Part shown: piece by piece, positions 35,796 to 45,062 of the stretch | How positions within the stretch are numbered: the stretch's first letter is position 1 | How the letters are laid out: the number at the start of each line of letters is the position of its first letter | Source: Hyphomicrobiales bacterium | Lineage (GTDB): Bacteria > Pseudomonadota > Alphaproteobacteria > Rhizobiales > Rhizobiaceae | Length of the DNA: 64,000 nt | Reading direction: 5' to 3' | NCBI GenBank assembly: GCA_900472395.1 | Contig: UCHV01000003.1 | Coordinates: forward strand, 1 to 64,000 | Program-made: the position numbers and the translations under genes | Notes under the pieces: generated by a model | What the model was told of the DNA's origin: nothing | Seen by the model: the letters and a program-made list of their open reading frames with translations, nothing else | The model's database searches: none

Positions 35796-36008
35796 AAAAA
35801 TCATGCTTTCCGGGCGTGCGCGTCGGTGAAGAGCAAGCAGATAGGCCTCCTGCAGTCACCCAGCCGTTCAGAAGTTGCCTTTCACGTCGCTTCCGGCGTC
35901 GTTCATCGCGGAACTTGTAGCGCGCCCGCACATTGGCCAGAGTACGAGGCTCTGTGATGCAAGGTGTCACTTATAAAGGCGTCGATTGACGGCGAGGCGG
36001 GTGTTTCG

Positions 36009-38636
36009 ATGGCTGAGGACAAGCTGCGAACCTACAAGCAAAAGCGCGACTTCAAGCGAACCGCCGAGCCAGGCGGTCTGGTTGAGGTGAAGCCGTCCAA
36101 CCGCCTACGCTTCGTCATTCAGAAACACGATGCAACCCGCCTGCATTACGATCTGCGGCTCGAACTGGATGGCGTCTTCAAATCCTGGGCCGTGACGCGC
36201 GGTCCTTCGCTTGATCCGGCTGACAAGCGTCTGGCTGTAGAGGTGGAGGATCATCCGCTCGATTATGGCGATTTCGAAGGCACTATCCCCAAGGGCGAAT
36301 ATGGTGGCGGCACGGTCATGTTGTGGGACCGCGGCACATGGGAGCCGGAGGGGGACCTCGATCCCGAAGATGCGCTTCGCAAAGGCGACCTGAAATTCGT
36401 TCTGCACGGAGCCCGGCTGCATGGCAGCTTCGTTCTCGTACGCATGAAAAACGATCGCAACGGCGGTAAGCGAACCAACTGGCTGCTGATCAAACATGGC
36501 GATCGGCACGCCGTGAACAAGAATGGCGGGGCGATCCTCAATGCCGAGCAGACGTCGGTCGCATCAGGTCGGGCCATGGCAACGATTGCCGCTGGAAAAG
36601 GGCGCAAGCCCAGGCCGTTCATGCTCAGTGAATCGGTGGTGGACGCCGACGCCGTATGGGATAGCAGTGAAGGCCTTGCGGCCGAAAACCGCAAGCAGCG
36701 CGGCGGAAAACGCGCTTCGAAAAGCAGGCTTTCCGCTCAGACTGCCATGCCGGACTTCATCGCGCCTCAGCTTTGCAAGATACAGGACAGGCCACCGCTC
36801 GGCGCCGCCTGGCTGCATGAAATAAAATTCGACGGTTATCGCATCCAGATGCGCATCGAAGCCGTGGAAGTCAGTCTCAAGACCCGCAAGGGTCTGGACT
36901 GGACGAAACGCTTTGGGCAGATTGCCGCGGATGCGAAGCGTCTGCCTGATGCGATTGTCGACGGTGAAATCTGCGCGCTTGACGGCCATGGCGCTCCCGA
37001 TTTTGCTGCGCTTCAGGCAGCGCTCTCTGAAGGCAAGACCGAAGACCTGGTGTTCTTTGCGTTTGATCTGCTGTTCGATGCCGATGAGGATATCCGCGAA
37101 CTGCCATTGAGTGAGCGCAAGGCGCGTCTTGAAAGCGTGTTGGCGAGCAGCAATTCCGGCCATCGTATCCGCTATGTCGACCATTTCGAGACCGGCGGCG
37201 ATGCCGTCCTGCGCTCGGCCTGCAAACTGTCTCTCGAGGGCATTGTTTCGAAAAAGCTCGATGCACCTTACCATTCCGGCCGGAGTGACACCTGGGTGAA
37301 ATCCAAATGCAGGGCAGGGCATGAGGTCGTGATCGGTGGTTATGCCACCAATGGCAGCCAGTTTCGCTCGCTGCTGGTGGGCGTCAATCGCGACGAGCAT
37401 TTTGTCTATGTCGGTCGTGTCGGCACGGGCTTTGGGGCAGGCAGATCCAGGCTGTTGCTGGAGGCCTTGAAACCTTTGGCCATATCGCGGTCGCCCTTCA
37501 CGGGCATAGGTGCACCGAAAAAGGAAGCCGGGGTTCATTGGGTGAAGCCGGAAAAGGTCGCCGAGATCGAATTCGCCGGATGGGGTGCGAATGGACTTGT
37601 GCGTCAGGCCGCTTTCAAGGGGTTGCGGGAGGACAAGCCTGCCGACGAGGTCACTACGGAGGAACCGGCCTCGCCTTCACAGGCGGCAGCCACCAAACCC
37701 GTTACTCGCACGTCCGCCTCTGCCAGATCGAACAGTTCGGCCAGGGCGGAGGTCATGGGCGTTCTCCTTTCCCATCCCGACAAGGTGCTTTGGCCGGAAG
37801 AGAAAAAACCGGTCACCAAGCAGGAACTCGCACACTATTTCGAGGCTATCGGCGAATGGCTGATCCGCCATGTGCGCGGGCGGCCGTGTTCCATCATCCG
37901 CGCGCCGGATGGAATTGAGGGTCAACAGTTTTTCCAGCGCCACGCCATGCCCGGCACGTCCAATCTTCTGGAATTGGTCAAGGTTACCGGCGACAAGAAA
38001 CCGTATCTGCAGGTCGACCGCATCGAGGGGCTGGCGGCTTTGGCGCAAGTGTCGGCCTTGGAGCTGCATCCATGGAATTGCCAGCCGAACGAACCGGAAA
38101 CCCCCGGTCGGCTTGTTTTCGATCTCGATCCGGGTCCGGATGTGGCGTTTTCGGTTGTGGTCGAAACGGCACGGGAACTTCGCGACCGGCTGGATGCACT
38201 CGGCCTTCTCAGCTTCTGCAAGACGACGGGCGGAAAAGGGCTTCATGTGGTGACCCCGCTCAAGGCGGAGAAAGGCAAATCGCCAAACTGGGACGATGCC
38301 AAGGATTTTGCGCGCCGTGTGTGCGAGCAAATGGCCGAGGAACAGCCGGATCTCTACCTGACCAAAATGGCGAAGAAATTGCGAAACGGCCGCATCTTTC
38401 TCGACTATCTGCGCAATGACCGCATGGCGACGGCCGTTGCTCCGCTTTCACCAAGGGCAAGGCCAGGGGCAACGGTTTCCATGCCTTTGACCTGGGGGCA
38501 GGTGAAGACCGATCTCGATCCGGGCCGTTTCACGATCCGAACGGTGCCGGGACTGATGGCCAAAAGCGATGCCTGGAAGGATTATTGCCAATCGGAACGA
38601 TCGCTTGGCGAGGCCATCCGCCGGCTCGACGGATGA
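36009..38636 (+). CDS. ligD: Multifunctional DNA ligase D for non-homologous end joining
   Basis: An 875-residue LigD with domain order phosphoesterase, ligase, polymerase. The N-terminal 3'-phosphoesterase module is seen in [20 protein letters not shown] and [20 protein letters not shown]. The ATP-dependent ligase has motif I EIKFDGYR (catalytic Lys) and [18 protein letters not shown]. The C-terminal primase-like polymerase has [11 protein letters not shown] with metal-binding Asp residues and [17 protein letters not shown] 36009 ([15 protein letters not shown]) matches usual family starts, while an ATG at 35964 is less likely. It fills and seals double-strand breaks with Ku; two ku genes lie convergently 24 bases downstream. 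Confidence 0.95.
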   Translation: MAEDKLRTYKQKRDFKRTAEPGGLVEVKPSNRLRFVIQKHDATRLHYDLRLELDGVFKSWAVTRGPSLDPADKRLAVEVEDHPLDYGDFEGTIPKGEYGGGTVMLWDRGTWEPEGDLDPEDALRKGDLKFVLHGARLHGSFVLVRMKNDRNGGKRTNWLLIKHGDRHAVNKNGGAILNAEQTSVASGRAMATIAAGKGRKPRPFMLSESVVDADAVWDSSEGLAAENRKQRGGKRASKSRLSAQTAMPDFIAPQLCKIQDRPPLGAAWLHEIKFDGYRIQMRIEAVEVSLKTRKGLDWTKRFGQIAADAKRLPDAIVDGEICALDGHGAPDFAALQAALSEGKTEDLVFFAFDLLFDADEDIRELPLSERKARLESVLASSNSGHRIRYVDHFETGGDAVLRSACKLSLEGIVSKKLDAPYHSGRSDTWVKSKCRAGHEVVIGGYATNGSQFRSLLVGVNRDEHFVYVGRVGTGFGAGRSRLLLEALKPLAISRSPFTGIGAPKKEAGVHWVKPEKVAEIEFAGWGANGLVRQAAFKGLREDKPADEVTTEEPASPSQAAATKPVTRTSASARSNSSARAEVMGVLLSHPDKVLWPEEKKPVTKQELAHYFEAIGEWLIRHVRGRPCSIIRAPDGIEGQQFFQRHAMPGTSNLLELVKVTGDKKPYLQVDRIEGLAALAQVSALELHPWNCQPNEPETPGRLVFDLDPGPDVAFSVVVETARELRDRLDALGLLSFCKTTGGKGLHVVTPLKAEKGKSPNWDDAKDFARRVCEQMAEEQPDLYLTKMAKKLRNGRIFLDYLRNDRMATAVAPLSPRARPGATVSMPLTWGQVKTDLDPGRFTIRTVPGLMAKSDAWKDYCQSERSLGEAIRRLDG

Positions 38637-38660
38637 GCTGAACATCGGCCGTTTTCGGGG

Positions 38661-39476
38661 CTACTTCTTTTTCGTGCGGCGGTTATCCGCCTCGACGGAT
38701 TTACGCAGCGCATCCATGATATTGATGACATTGCTCGGCTTGTCGTCCCCGGCGGCGCTTACCTTCTTCGGTGCAGGTGGCCGGCGATGTTTCTTCTTCG
38801 ACTTGATGATGTCGAGCAGGTTTTCCTGCACGGGATCGGAGACCATTTTCGCGTCCCAGTGCCGGGTCTGTTTCTTGATGAGCTTGCGGATCAGCGGCAG
38901 TGCGGCCTTCTCCGGTCTTTCCCTGGCCAGTCCCTTGAAATAATCGGCCTCCTCCCTGACTTCGTCGCCATATCGGAGGGTCCAGAGGACGATGCCTTTT
39001 CCGCGTGGTTCCAGCATCACCGCCCGTTCGCGACGCCCCAGTACCAGCCGCGAAATGCCGACCATTTTCTGCTTGTCCATTGCCGCGCGAATGACTGCGA
39101 AAGCCTCGTCGCTGACCTTGTCGTTCGGCGTCAGATAATAGGGTTTTTCAAGCCAGATCCAGTCGATCTCATCACGCGGGGTGAAGGTCGAGATATCGAT
39201 CGTTTTGGTACTTTCCAGCGCCACATGCTCAAGGTCTTCGTCCTCCAGCATGACGTAGTCGTCTTCCCCGCGCTGATAGCCCTTGACCTCATCCTTGTCG
39301 TGGACGGGCTTGCCGGTGACGGAGTCTACATATTGGCTGAGCACGCGGTTGCCGGTATCGCGGTTGAGCGTGTGGAATTTGACCTTGTCGCTGTCCGATG
39401 TCGCGGGTGTCATCTCCACCGAGCAGGTGACCAACGAAAGTTTCAGATAACCTTTCCAATAGGGACGCAATGCCAT
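38661..39476 (-). CDS. ku: Ku DNA end-binding protein, copy 1
   Basis: A 271-residue bacterial Ku that binds DNA ends as a dimer and recruits LigD. The Ku core is clear: RPYWKGYLKLSLVTCSVEM, VKFHTLNRDTGNRVLSQYVD, GYQRGEDDYVMLEDEDL and PYYLTPNDKVSDEAFAVIR. The C-terminal tail (KKKHRRPPAPKK, ending NRRTKKK) is short and basic. It is the second gene of a two-gene operon, 15 bases after the other Ku copy, and convergent with ligD. Confidence 0.94.
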   Translation of the reverse strand: MALRPYWKGYLKLSLVTCSVEMTPATSDSDKVKFHTLNRDTGNRVLSQYVDSVTGKPVHDKDEVKGYQRGEDDYVMLEDEDLEHVALESTKTIDISTFTPRDEIDWIWLEKPYYLTPNDKVSDEAFAVIRAAMDKQKMVGISRLVLGRRERAVMLEPRGKGIVLWTLRYGDEVREEADYFKGLARERPEKAALPLIRKLIKKQTRHWDAKMVSDPVQENLLDIIKSKKKHRRPPAPKKVSAAGDDKPSNVINIMDALRKSVEADNRRTKKK

Positions 39477-39491
39477 GGGGTGACCTCCCGA

Positions 39492-40370
39492 TTATCCGGC
39501 CTTGCGACGTGAGGATGTGCCGCTCGATGGCTGTTTCGCGGATTTCTTGCGCGCACTGTTTGCATTAGCGGATTTGGGCTTCGGCGCAGGCTTTTTCGAG
39601 GACCCGGCGCTGTCCCTCAATGCCTGCAGAAGATCGCTGGGCTTCGACGCCTGGACGGGCTTCGCCTTCCTGAACGACTTGCCTTCGACCTTGGCCTTCA
39701 CCAGTTCGGCCAGTGCTTCTTCATATCGATCGTCGAATTTGGACGCGTCATAGCTGCCCTTCTTCGTGCCGATGATATGGCCAGCCAGATCGAGCATTTC
39801 CTTGTCTATCCTGACGTCGGGCATGTCGCTGAACGCTTCGTCGGCGGAACGGACCTCATAGTCAAAATTCAAGGTCGTGCAGATCAGTCCGTCGCCATGC
39901 GGGCGGATCAGGACCGTACGCAAGCGGCGAAACAGGACGGTGCTTGCAATCGCCGCAACCTTGGCCTCCTTCATGCCGTCGCGCAGCAGGAGGAATGCTT
40001 CCTCACCCGACTTCTGGGGGGCGAGATAATATGGCTTGTCGAAATAGACATCGTCGATTTCGTCGCAGGGAATGAACGCGTCGATGGCAAGCGTCTTGTC
40101 GCTATCGGGAATGGCGGCTGCGATTTCGTCGGGTTCAAGAACCACATACCGGCCATTCCCGGTTTCGTAACCCTTCACCTGATCATCGTGTTCGACGGCA
40201 TTGCCCGTCTCGCTGTCGATAAATTCACGCCGAACCCGGTTGCCCGTCTTTCGATTGAGGATGTTGAAACTGATGCGCTCCGACGAAGAGGCAGCCGTGT
40301 AAAGCGCGACAGGACAGGTGACCTCGCCGAAGGTGATGTAACCCTTCCAGTTTGCGCGCGGTGCACTCAT
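39492..40370 (-). CDS. ku: Ku DNA end-binding protein, copy 2
   Basis: A 292-residue paralogue of the neighbouring Ku (NWKGYITFGEVTCPVALYT; ISFNILNRKTGNRVRREFID; PYYLAPQKSGEEAFLLLRDG). The two diverge strongly outside the core, which fits an old duplication and possible heterodimer formation, as discussed for rhizobial Ku pairs. Its C-terminal extension is longer and Lys/Ser/Pro-rich (KKPAPKPKSANANSARKKSA), a feature associated with DNA retention or threading in bacterial Ku. First gene of the Ku operon. Confidence 0.94.
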   Translation of the reverse strand: MSAPRANWKGYITFGEVTCPVALYTAASSSERISFNILNRKTGNRVRREFIDSETGNAVEHDDQVKGYETGNGRYVVLEPDEIAAAIPDSDKTLAIDAFIPCDEIDDVYFDKPYYLAPQKSGEEAFLLLRDGMKEAKVAAIASTVLFRRLRTVLIRPHGDGLICTTLNFDYEVRSADEAFSDMPDVRIDKEMLDLAGHIIGTKKGSYDASKFDDRYEEALAELVKAKVEGKSFRKAKPVQASKPSDLLQALRDSAGSSKKPAPKPKSANANSARKKSAKQPSSGTSSRRKAG

Positions 40371-40563
40371 CTCGGTTCACTCCAATCACAGTCGTTCCCT
40401 TAAACCGACTGGTATGGAGAATCGTTCCGCAGCGCGTGGTTCGTTGTGAGGGGCATGTGCCGAGAGGAAATTCGCAGGACATGCCGCCCGCCTTGTTGCA
40501 GGCAATCGTGTCCGCCATCATGCAGGAACTCATGTCGCCCTGGCGAGCGGGATGGGAAAGGCT

Positions 40564-41337
40564 TCAGTCTTGTTTTGGGGCATTGGCTTGCAAGACCTTG
40601 ATTGCCACGGACCTAAAAAGACGGCTCGACTTTTCATCGGTGCCGGGTTCCCTGATTATTGATGCTATCTCCGCCAAAGGCACAATCTGGTATGGTGATG
40701 CCGCCCCGAGTTTTTCTTCCGTGGCAAGGACGATGGTCTCGCCCGATTGGCGAGAAATAAGGCGCTTGATTGCAGCCTCCTCCCCATTCCCTGTGGTTGC
40801 TCCGGTTTCAGGATGGAGGCCCGTCACGCCCATGAAGAAAATATCGGCACGAATGCGAGAGATAGCTTCGGCGCTGGTCGATCCCATCGCAACAATCGAA
40901 TGTTTGAAGATACGGCCACCGATCAGCTCGACATCTACCGACGGATGGCAAGCCAGCTCAACAGCAACGCTTGGGCTGTGGGTGATGATGGTCGCTTTCA
41001 GATCAAGGGGTAATTGACGCGCCAGCTGAAGGTTTGTCGTGCCTCCATCCAGGAATACGATCTGGCCCGGTTGTATCAACCTTGCGGCAGCAAGCCCGAG
41101 CAATGCCTTGGATGAAGACGCAGTCGATTGGCGTGCCGGATAATCGGCGGTCGCGGACGATGCGGGAAGGGCGCCGCCATGCACTCGTTGCAGCAACCCT
41201 TCCGCCGCCAGTTCGCGCAGATCACGGCGGATCGTATCTTCCGATACCCCGAGTTCATAGGCGAATGATTTGGCGATCAATCGTCCATCGCGGCGAAGAA
41301 CCTGTTGTATCAGCGCTTTTCGTTCGGTTGTCAGCAT
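40564..41337 (-). CDS. DeoR-family transcriptional repressor
   Basis: A 257-residue DeoR regulator. The N-terminal helix-turn-helix (ERKALIQQVLRRDGRLIAKS, then ELGVSEDTIRRDLRELAAEG) and the LQRVHGGALP signature are followed by a DeoR-C sugar-phosphate sensor domain (IFLDGGTTNLQLARQLP, VELIGGRIF, FFMGVTGLHPETG, VLATEEKLG). ATG 41337 gives the usual length; an upstream in-frame start at 41373 is possible. Divergent from nudK, with direct repeats in the shared promoter region. Effector unknown. Confidence 0.87.
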   Translation of the reverse strand: MLTTERKALIQQVLRRDGRLIAKSFAYELGVSEDTIRRDLRELAAEGLLQRVHGGALPASSATADYPARQSTASSSKALLGLAAARLIQPGQIVFLDGGTTNLQLARQLPLDLKATIITHSPSVAVELACHPSVDVELIGGRIFKHSIVAMGSTSAEAISRIRADIFFMGVTGLHPETGATTGNGEEAAIKRLISRQSGETIVLATEEKLGAASPYQIVPLAEIASIIREPGTDEKSSRLFRSVAIKVLQANAPKQD

Positions 41338-41361
41338 CGGTCGCTCGCTGCAAGAAATTCC

Positions 41362-41390
41362 TTGACTCTGCACGATATTGCACGAATTCT
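41362..41390 (+). promoter_or_regulatory. Promoter with 10-bp-spaced direct repeats upstream of nudK
   Basis: TGCACGA occurs at 41369-41375 and again at 41379-41385, one helical turn apart. They fall just after TTGACT (41362-41367), a possible -35 box, so a bound repressor would block the nudK promoter. The divergent DeoR regulator is the obvious candidate. Confidence 0.4.
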
Positions 41391-41441
41391 CCCGTTAATC
41401 CAGAGCGCGTTCGAGATGCGCTCGTTTGATGGGAGCCAGCC

Positions 41442-42053
41442 ATGAGCATTGCCGACCGAATCCAAGTAGAAAATGTCACCGTCCTCTCCGACGACTGGTA
41501 CGTGCTGAAAAAGACGATCTTCTCATTCCGGCGAACCGATGGCAGCTGGCAACAGCAGTCCCGCGAAACATATGATCGTGGAAATGGAGCAACGATTCTT
41601 CTCTACGATCTTGCGCGGAGGACGGTGATCCTCACGCGCCAGTTTCGCTACCCGGCATTCGTGAACGGGCATGACGATCTGCTGATCGAAGCGCCGGCCG
41701 GGCTTCTCGACAATGCTGAACCGGAGACGCGGATCCGGGCGGAAACCGAGGAGGAGACGGGTTTCCGGGTGCGCGACGTGCGGCAGATTTTCGATGCCTT
41801 CATGAGTCCAGGCTCGGTGACGGAGCGGCTACATTTCTTTGTCGGCGCATATGAGCCCGGCGATCGTGCTTCACAGGGCGGCGGAAATGAAGATGAGGGC
41901 GAAGATATTGCTGTAATCGAAACAACTATCGACGATGCGCTTGCCATGGTTGCCTCGGGCGCAATTAGAGACGCGAAAACGATCATGTTATTGCAGTATG
42001 CCGCGCTCAACATCTTCTCCACATCGGAGCTGCAAACACCAGTCGCTGCATGA
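41442..42053 (+). CDS. nudK: NUDIX hydrolase of the NudK (GDP-mannose pyrophosphatase) type
   Basis: A 203-residue NUDIX protein close in pattern to NudK, which splits GDP-mannose into GMP and mannose 1-phosphate. N-terminal SDDWYVLKKTIFSFRRTDGS and the hydrophobic ILLYDLARRTVILTRQFRYP lead to the NUDIX box GLLDNAEPETRIRAETEEET, followed by SPGSVTERLHFFVG. In the box the position before the first catalytic Glu is Ala rather than the usual Arg or Lys, while the metal-binding Glu residues are kept. Divergent from a DeoR-type regulator, hinting at control by a sugar phosphate. Confidence 0.85.
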   Translation: MSIADRIQVENVTVLSDDWYVLKKTIFSFRRTDGSWQQQSRETYDRGNGATILLYDLARRTVILTRQFRYPAFVNGHDDLLIEAPAGLLDNAEPETRIRAETEEETGFRVRDVRQIFDAFMSPGSVTERLHFFVGAYEPGDRASQGGGNEDEGEDIAVIETTIDDALAMVASGAIRDAKTIMLLQYAALNIFSTSELQTPVAA

Positions 42054-42128
42054 TCGGCCTATGGGGCATGTGCCGACTGACGAGTAAGACAAGGTGCGTC
42101 TTTGCCGCTCCTTGTGCCGTCGTAGCTT

Positions 42129-43286
42129 TCAGGTCGCCCGGATCCGGTCACCGGGTCGAAATCGGACGGCCAGAAGCGCCATGACCAGGCAAAGCCCACT
42201 CATCAGCCACCATGCCATCGTCAGGTCCGCGAGGTTCTGTCGAATGATGCCGGCAACGAGGGGGAGAACGGCCGCGATAGTGTAGCCGCCACCCTGGACA
42301 AAACTCACGATCCTGCCTGCCATCTCTCCGGTGTCGCCATGATCCATGGCGACGATCAGCGAGAGCGGAAACAAGGCGCCGATCCCCAACCCTGCCAGAA
42401 CGCAGGCGGGCCACGCCAAGACTTGCGGCGCGAAACACAAAGCCAGCATTCCCGCAAGAAGAGCGGCGATCGCTGCGTAGAGTGCTGGACGTCGGTCATG
42501 TGCGCGGCTTGCCCAGGTCGATACTGCCAGACCGGCGACAACCTCTGCCCCGGTCAGGAGCCCGAGCAATGCACCTGCGGTTTCCGGTGACCAGCCAAGC
42601 TCCATGAAAAAGGGCGGCAGCCATGCGAGGACAAGAGCGTATGCGCCCGTTCCAAGCCCGAAAAAGGCCATGAGAGACCATGCACGTCGATGACCGTAAG
42701 CGCTTGTCGCGACAGCGGATCTTTCGGTCGGCACTCGCGCGCCAATCAGCCACCACATGCCGACGCCGATAAGGGCCGGGATTGCCCAAATGCCAAGGGC
42801 CATGGGCCAATTCCACCCGCGTGCGATCCATGGTGCGGCCATGCTGGCAATCAGCGCCCCGCCCATGATCGCCGTGGAATAAAGGCCCATCAAGGAAGCG
42901 GCCTGCGCCCCTGAATACGCTCTGATGACAATGGGCATCAGCGCTTGCACGATGGCAATGCCTATGCCGCCGACCATCGCGGACATCAGGAGCGGTGACA
43001 CGCTGGGCCACCAGCCCCGCGCGACGCAGGCGAAGAGCACCAGTGTGATGCCCGCGAGAACTCCCCATCGTTCGCCAAGGTAGTTTCTGATCCATGCCGA
43101 ACCGAACATGCAAATGCCCATGATGAAGACGGGCAATGCTGTCAGCAGGCTTGCCAGACTGTCGCTCAATCCGGTTTCAAGCTGAATGATGTCGAGCAAA
43201 GGGCCGGTCGATGCCAGCAGCGGCCGAAGGTTCAGGCCAACAATCACGACCCCAATGGGGAACAGAATTCGGCGGTCGCGCAACAT
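42129..43286 (-). CDS. MFS transporter of the CynX/NimT type
   Basis: A 385-residue major facilitator with 12 helices. The start ILFPIGVVIVGLNLRPLLAS, with the conserved NLRP, and the GAQAASLMGLYSTAIMGGAL segment are characteristic of CynX/NimT transporters (cyanate or nitroimidazole in studied members). The substrate here is unknown. It diverges from a marR gene across 108 bases containing a strong palindrome, so it is probably repressed by that regulator, the usual setting for a drug or aromatic-compound exporter. Confidence 0.85.
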   Translation of the reverse strand: MLRDRRILFPIGVVIVGLNLRPLLASTGPLLDIIQLETGLSDSLASLLTALPVFIMGICMFGSAWIRNYLGERWGVLAGITLVLFACVARGWWPSVSPLLMSAMVGGIGIAIVQALMPIVIRAYSGAQAASLMGLYSTAIMGGALIASMAAPWIARGWNWPMALGIWAIPALIGVGMWWLIGARVPTERSAVATSAYGHRRAWSLMAFFGLGTGAYALVLAWLPPFFMELGWSPETAGALLGLLTGAEVVAGLAVSTWASRAHDRRPALYAAIAALLAGMLALCFAPQVLAWPACVLAGLGIGALFPLSLIVAMDHGDTGEMAGRIVSFVQGGGYTIAAVLPLVAGIIRQNLADLTMAWWLMSGLCLVMALLAVRFRPGDRIRAT

Positions 43287-43324
43287 GCGGAAGATCCATT
43301 GATAAGGTAGGACGATGCGAATAT

Positions 43325-43367
43325 AATATCTCTATATAGAGATATTTTTGTCTCGACGTAGAGATAT
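43325..43367. promoter_or_regulatory. 22-bp perfect palindrome, probable MarR operator
   Basis: AATATCTCTA followed by its exact reverse complement centred between 43335 and 43336 (22 bp in total, 43325-43346). The half-site TAGAGATAT recurs at 43359-43367. Located between the divergent MFS and marR genes, it is the expected type of site for the MarR dimer controlling both. Confidence 0.7.
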
Positions 43368-43394
43368 GTCGAGGCGGAGTCAAGCGGGTGAAAC

Positions 43395-43886
43395 ATGGAC
43401 AGAGCAGCACGTGCGGCGGGACAATGGGCGCAAGAGCTTCCCGGGCTTTCGACCGACCCGATGGTTCTTCTTGGCCGGCTGGGGGAGGCGGCGCATGTGA
43501 TTGCGCGTGACCGGATCAATCCCCTGTTTGCCTCATTCGGGTTGCAGCCCGGTGAATTCGACGTGCTGGCGACACTCAGGAGAAGCGGCGCGCCTTATGC
43601 TCTTTCTCCGACCCAGCTGTATGAAATCGCCATGATCTCGTCCGGCAGCATGACCAACAGATTGGATCGTCTGGAGAAAGGCGGATACATTGCTCGAATT
43701 CCAAATCCCGATGACAAACGCGGCATGCTGGTCGGGCTGACCAAACGCGGTATCGACCTCATGGACGAAGCCGTTCCTGCTCATGTCGATAACCAGCATC
43801 GCATCGTTGCGGGATTGACCAAGGTGGAGCAGGCCCGGCTTTCCGAACTGCTTCTGAAACTGCTCGTCAGCCAGACTGCCGACTGA
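43395..43886 (+). CDS. MarR-family transcriptional regulator
   Basis: A 163-residue MarR regulator: dimer helices at both ends and a winged helix in the middle (FDVLATLRRSGAPYALSPTQ; LYEIAMISSGSMTNRLDRLE; KGGYIARIPNPDDKRGMLVG, the wing with the conserved D-x-R). Typical members bind small phenolic or amphipathic ligands and release DNA. The upstream palindrome and divergent MFS gene indicate local autoregulation. Confidence 0.9.
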   Translation: MDRAARAAGQWAQELPGLSTDPMVLLGRLGEAAHVIARDRINPLFASFGLQPGEFDVLATLRRSGAPYALSPTQLYEIAMISSGSMTNRLDRLEKGGYIARIPNPDDKRGMLVGLTKRGIDLMDEAVPAHVDNQHRIVAGLTKVEQARLSELLLKLLVSQTAD

Positions 43887-43913
43887 GCAACCGCGGCGCA
43901 AAACCGCGGTTGC
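43887..43913. terminator. 10-bp hairpin between convergent marR and lacI-type genes
   Basis: GCAACCGCGG (43887-43896) pairs with 43904-43913 around CGCAAAA. It starts right after the marR stop and 24 bases before the end of the LacI-type gene, so it can serve both. No T-run. Confidence 0.6.
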
Positions 43914-43936
43914 CTACCGAACGCAGGCGCATATCG

Positions 43937-44965
43937 TCAAAAGTTTTCCTTGATCGCCACCTTCATTGGCACGTTTTCCGTCACGGCAACACTCGATGTG
44001 CTCTTTGCGGCGCGCGCTTCCATGTTGCGCACGATTGCCCGCGCAACACGATCAAACTCGTGGCTGAGTGCCAAATCAACCAGATCGCTTTCAAGGTGAC
44101 CGTGAGTGATTTCCGAAATCTCGGTGCTTACGATTGTAAGGGGCGATCTTGATCGTTCCTGCCGTGCTCTCACAACCCCATCTATTCCACCACCCGCCAT
44201 GAAGATCGCCTGCAAATCGGGTTCACGATCCAGCAGATCTAGGGTAAGCGCATGGGCGCGCAGATCATCCTCCTCGGTCTGACGGGTGGCCAGCAAGGTG
44301 AAGCCGGTTGTTGCTTCTCCCATATAGTCCCGGAAACCGGCCTCGAATTCCTTGTGCCCGAGATAGAGATCCGAGCCGATGAGTATCGCTATGGTGGCGT
44401 TGGGGGCGCAAATGCGTGACATGAACCAGCCCGCGCTTCGGCCCAGCTTGTGACAGTCCGTCCCGACAAAGCCCGCCCGTTGCGGGGCAGAAACATCCGA
44501 AAGCATTGCCCAAAAAGGAATGTCACGCAGGGCGAGTTCGCCAATCGCTTCGTTGACCACTGGATGGTCGATACACACTCCAGCGATGCTGTCGCATTCC
44601 TGACCGAGCGCCAACAGCGCTTTCGCCGTTGCATCCGGCGACAAATCATCCAGATGACGGACGATCGCCTTTCCACGGATTTTCGTCGATTGAGTTGTCG
44701 CATCCACGAGGGCGCGCGCAAAGCTGTCGTACAGGAACCGTTCGCGACGATTGAGAAGAAACCCGAAGGTGCGCTCAGGTGCACCCTCCGACAGCCTTCG
44801 GCGCAGGTTGGGGAGCCCCTGAAATCCAATTCGTTGAGCGACCGCGAGCACATGTTCGGCTGTCGCCCGCTGCACGGGGCCGCGCTTGTTGAGAATGCGG
44901 TCGACCGTTGAAATGCTGACGTCAGCCGCCTCTGCAAGATCGATGATCGTGACGCGCTTCGTCAT
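43937..44965 (-). CDS. LacI-family transcriptional regulator
   Basis: A 342-residue LacI/GalR regulator. The helix-turn-helix (TIIDLAEAADVSISTVDRIL, then NKRGPVQRATAEHV) is followed by a periplasmic-binding-protein-like sensor domain (FGFLLNRRERFLYDSFARAL; SIAGVCIDHPVVNEAI; ATIAILIGSDLYLGHKEFEA). It is on the same strand as, and 97 bases after, the gluconate-type dehydrogenase operon, from which a hairpin separates it. It may regulate that operon in response to a sugar acid; this is inferred from position only. Confidence 0.87.
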   Translation of the reverse strand: MTKRVTIIDLAEAADVSISTVDRILNKRGPVQRATAEHVLAVAQRIGFQGLPNLRRRLSEGAPERTFGFLLNRRERFLYDSFARALVDATTQSTKIRGKAIVRHLDDLSPDATAKALLALGQECDSIAGVCIDHPVVNEAIGELALRDIPFWAMLSDVSAPQRAGFVGTDCHKLGRSAGWFMSRICAPNATIAILIGSDLYLGHKEFEAGFRDYMGEATTGFTLLATRQTEEDDLRAHALTLDLLDREPDLQAIFMAGGGIDGVVRARQERSRSPLTIVSTEISEITHGHLESDLVDLALSHEFDRVARAIVRNMEARAAKSTSSVAVTENVPMKVAIKENF

Positions 44966-45009
44966 GTCGTGATGTCCGGTGGTGCCACTGTTGGCCTGCG
45001 GGTATTCAA

Positions 45010-45042
45010 GGAATGCGGCAGCACGTCAAGCTGCCGCATTCC
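45010..45042 (-). terminator. 12-bp hairpin ending the dehydrogenase operon
   Basis: GGAATGCGGCAG (45010-45021) pairs perfectly with 45031-45042 around nine bases, 20 bases beyond the cytochrome c stop and before the LacI-type start. Like the other hairpins here it lacks a strong T-run. Confidence 0.6.
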
Positions 45043-45062
45043 GATGTGGGCACCGGCCGAAA

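Larger units (their letters stand above)
35506..36008. other. Intergenic region with palindromes, before ligD
   Basis: A 503-base gap with no gene I can support. It holds a 28-bp near-perfect palindrome with a third copy of its octamer (35624-35675) and a 12-bp hairpin (35761-35795). The density of inverted repeats is higher than elsewhere in the window. Confidence 0.5.
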
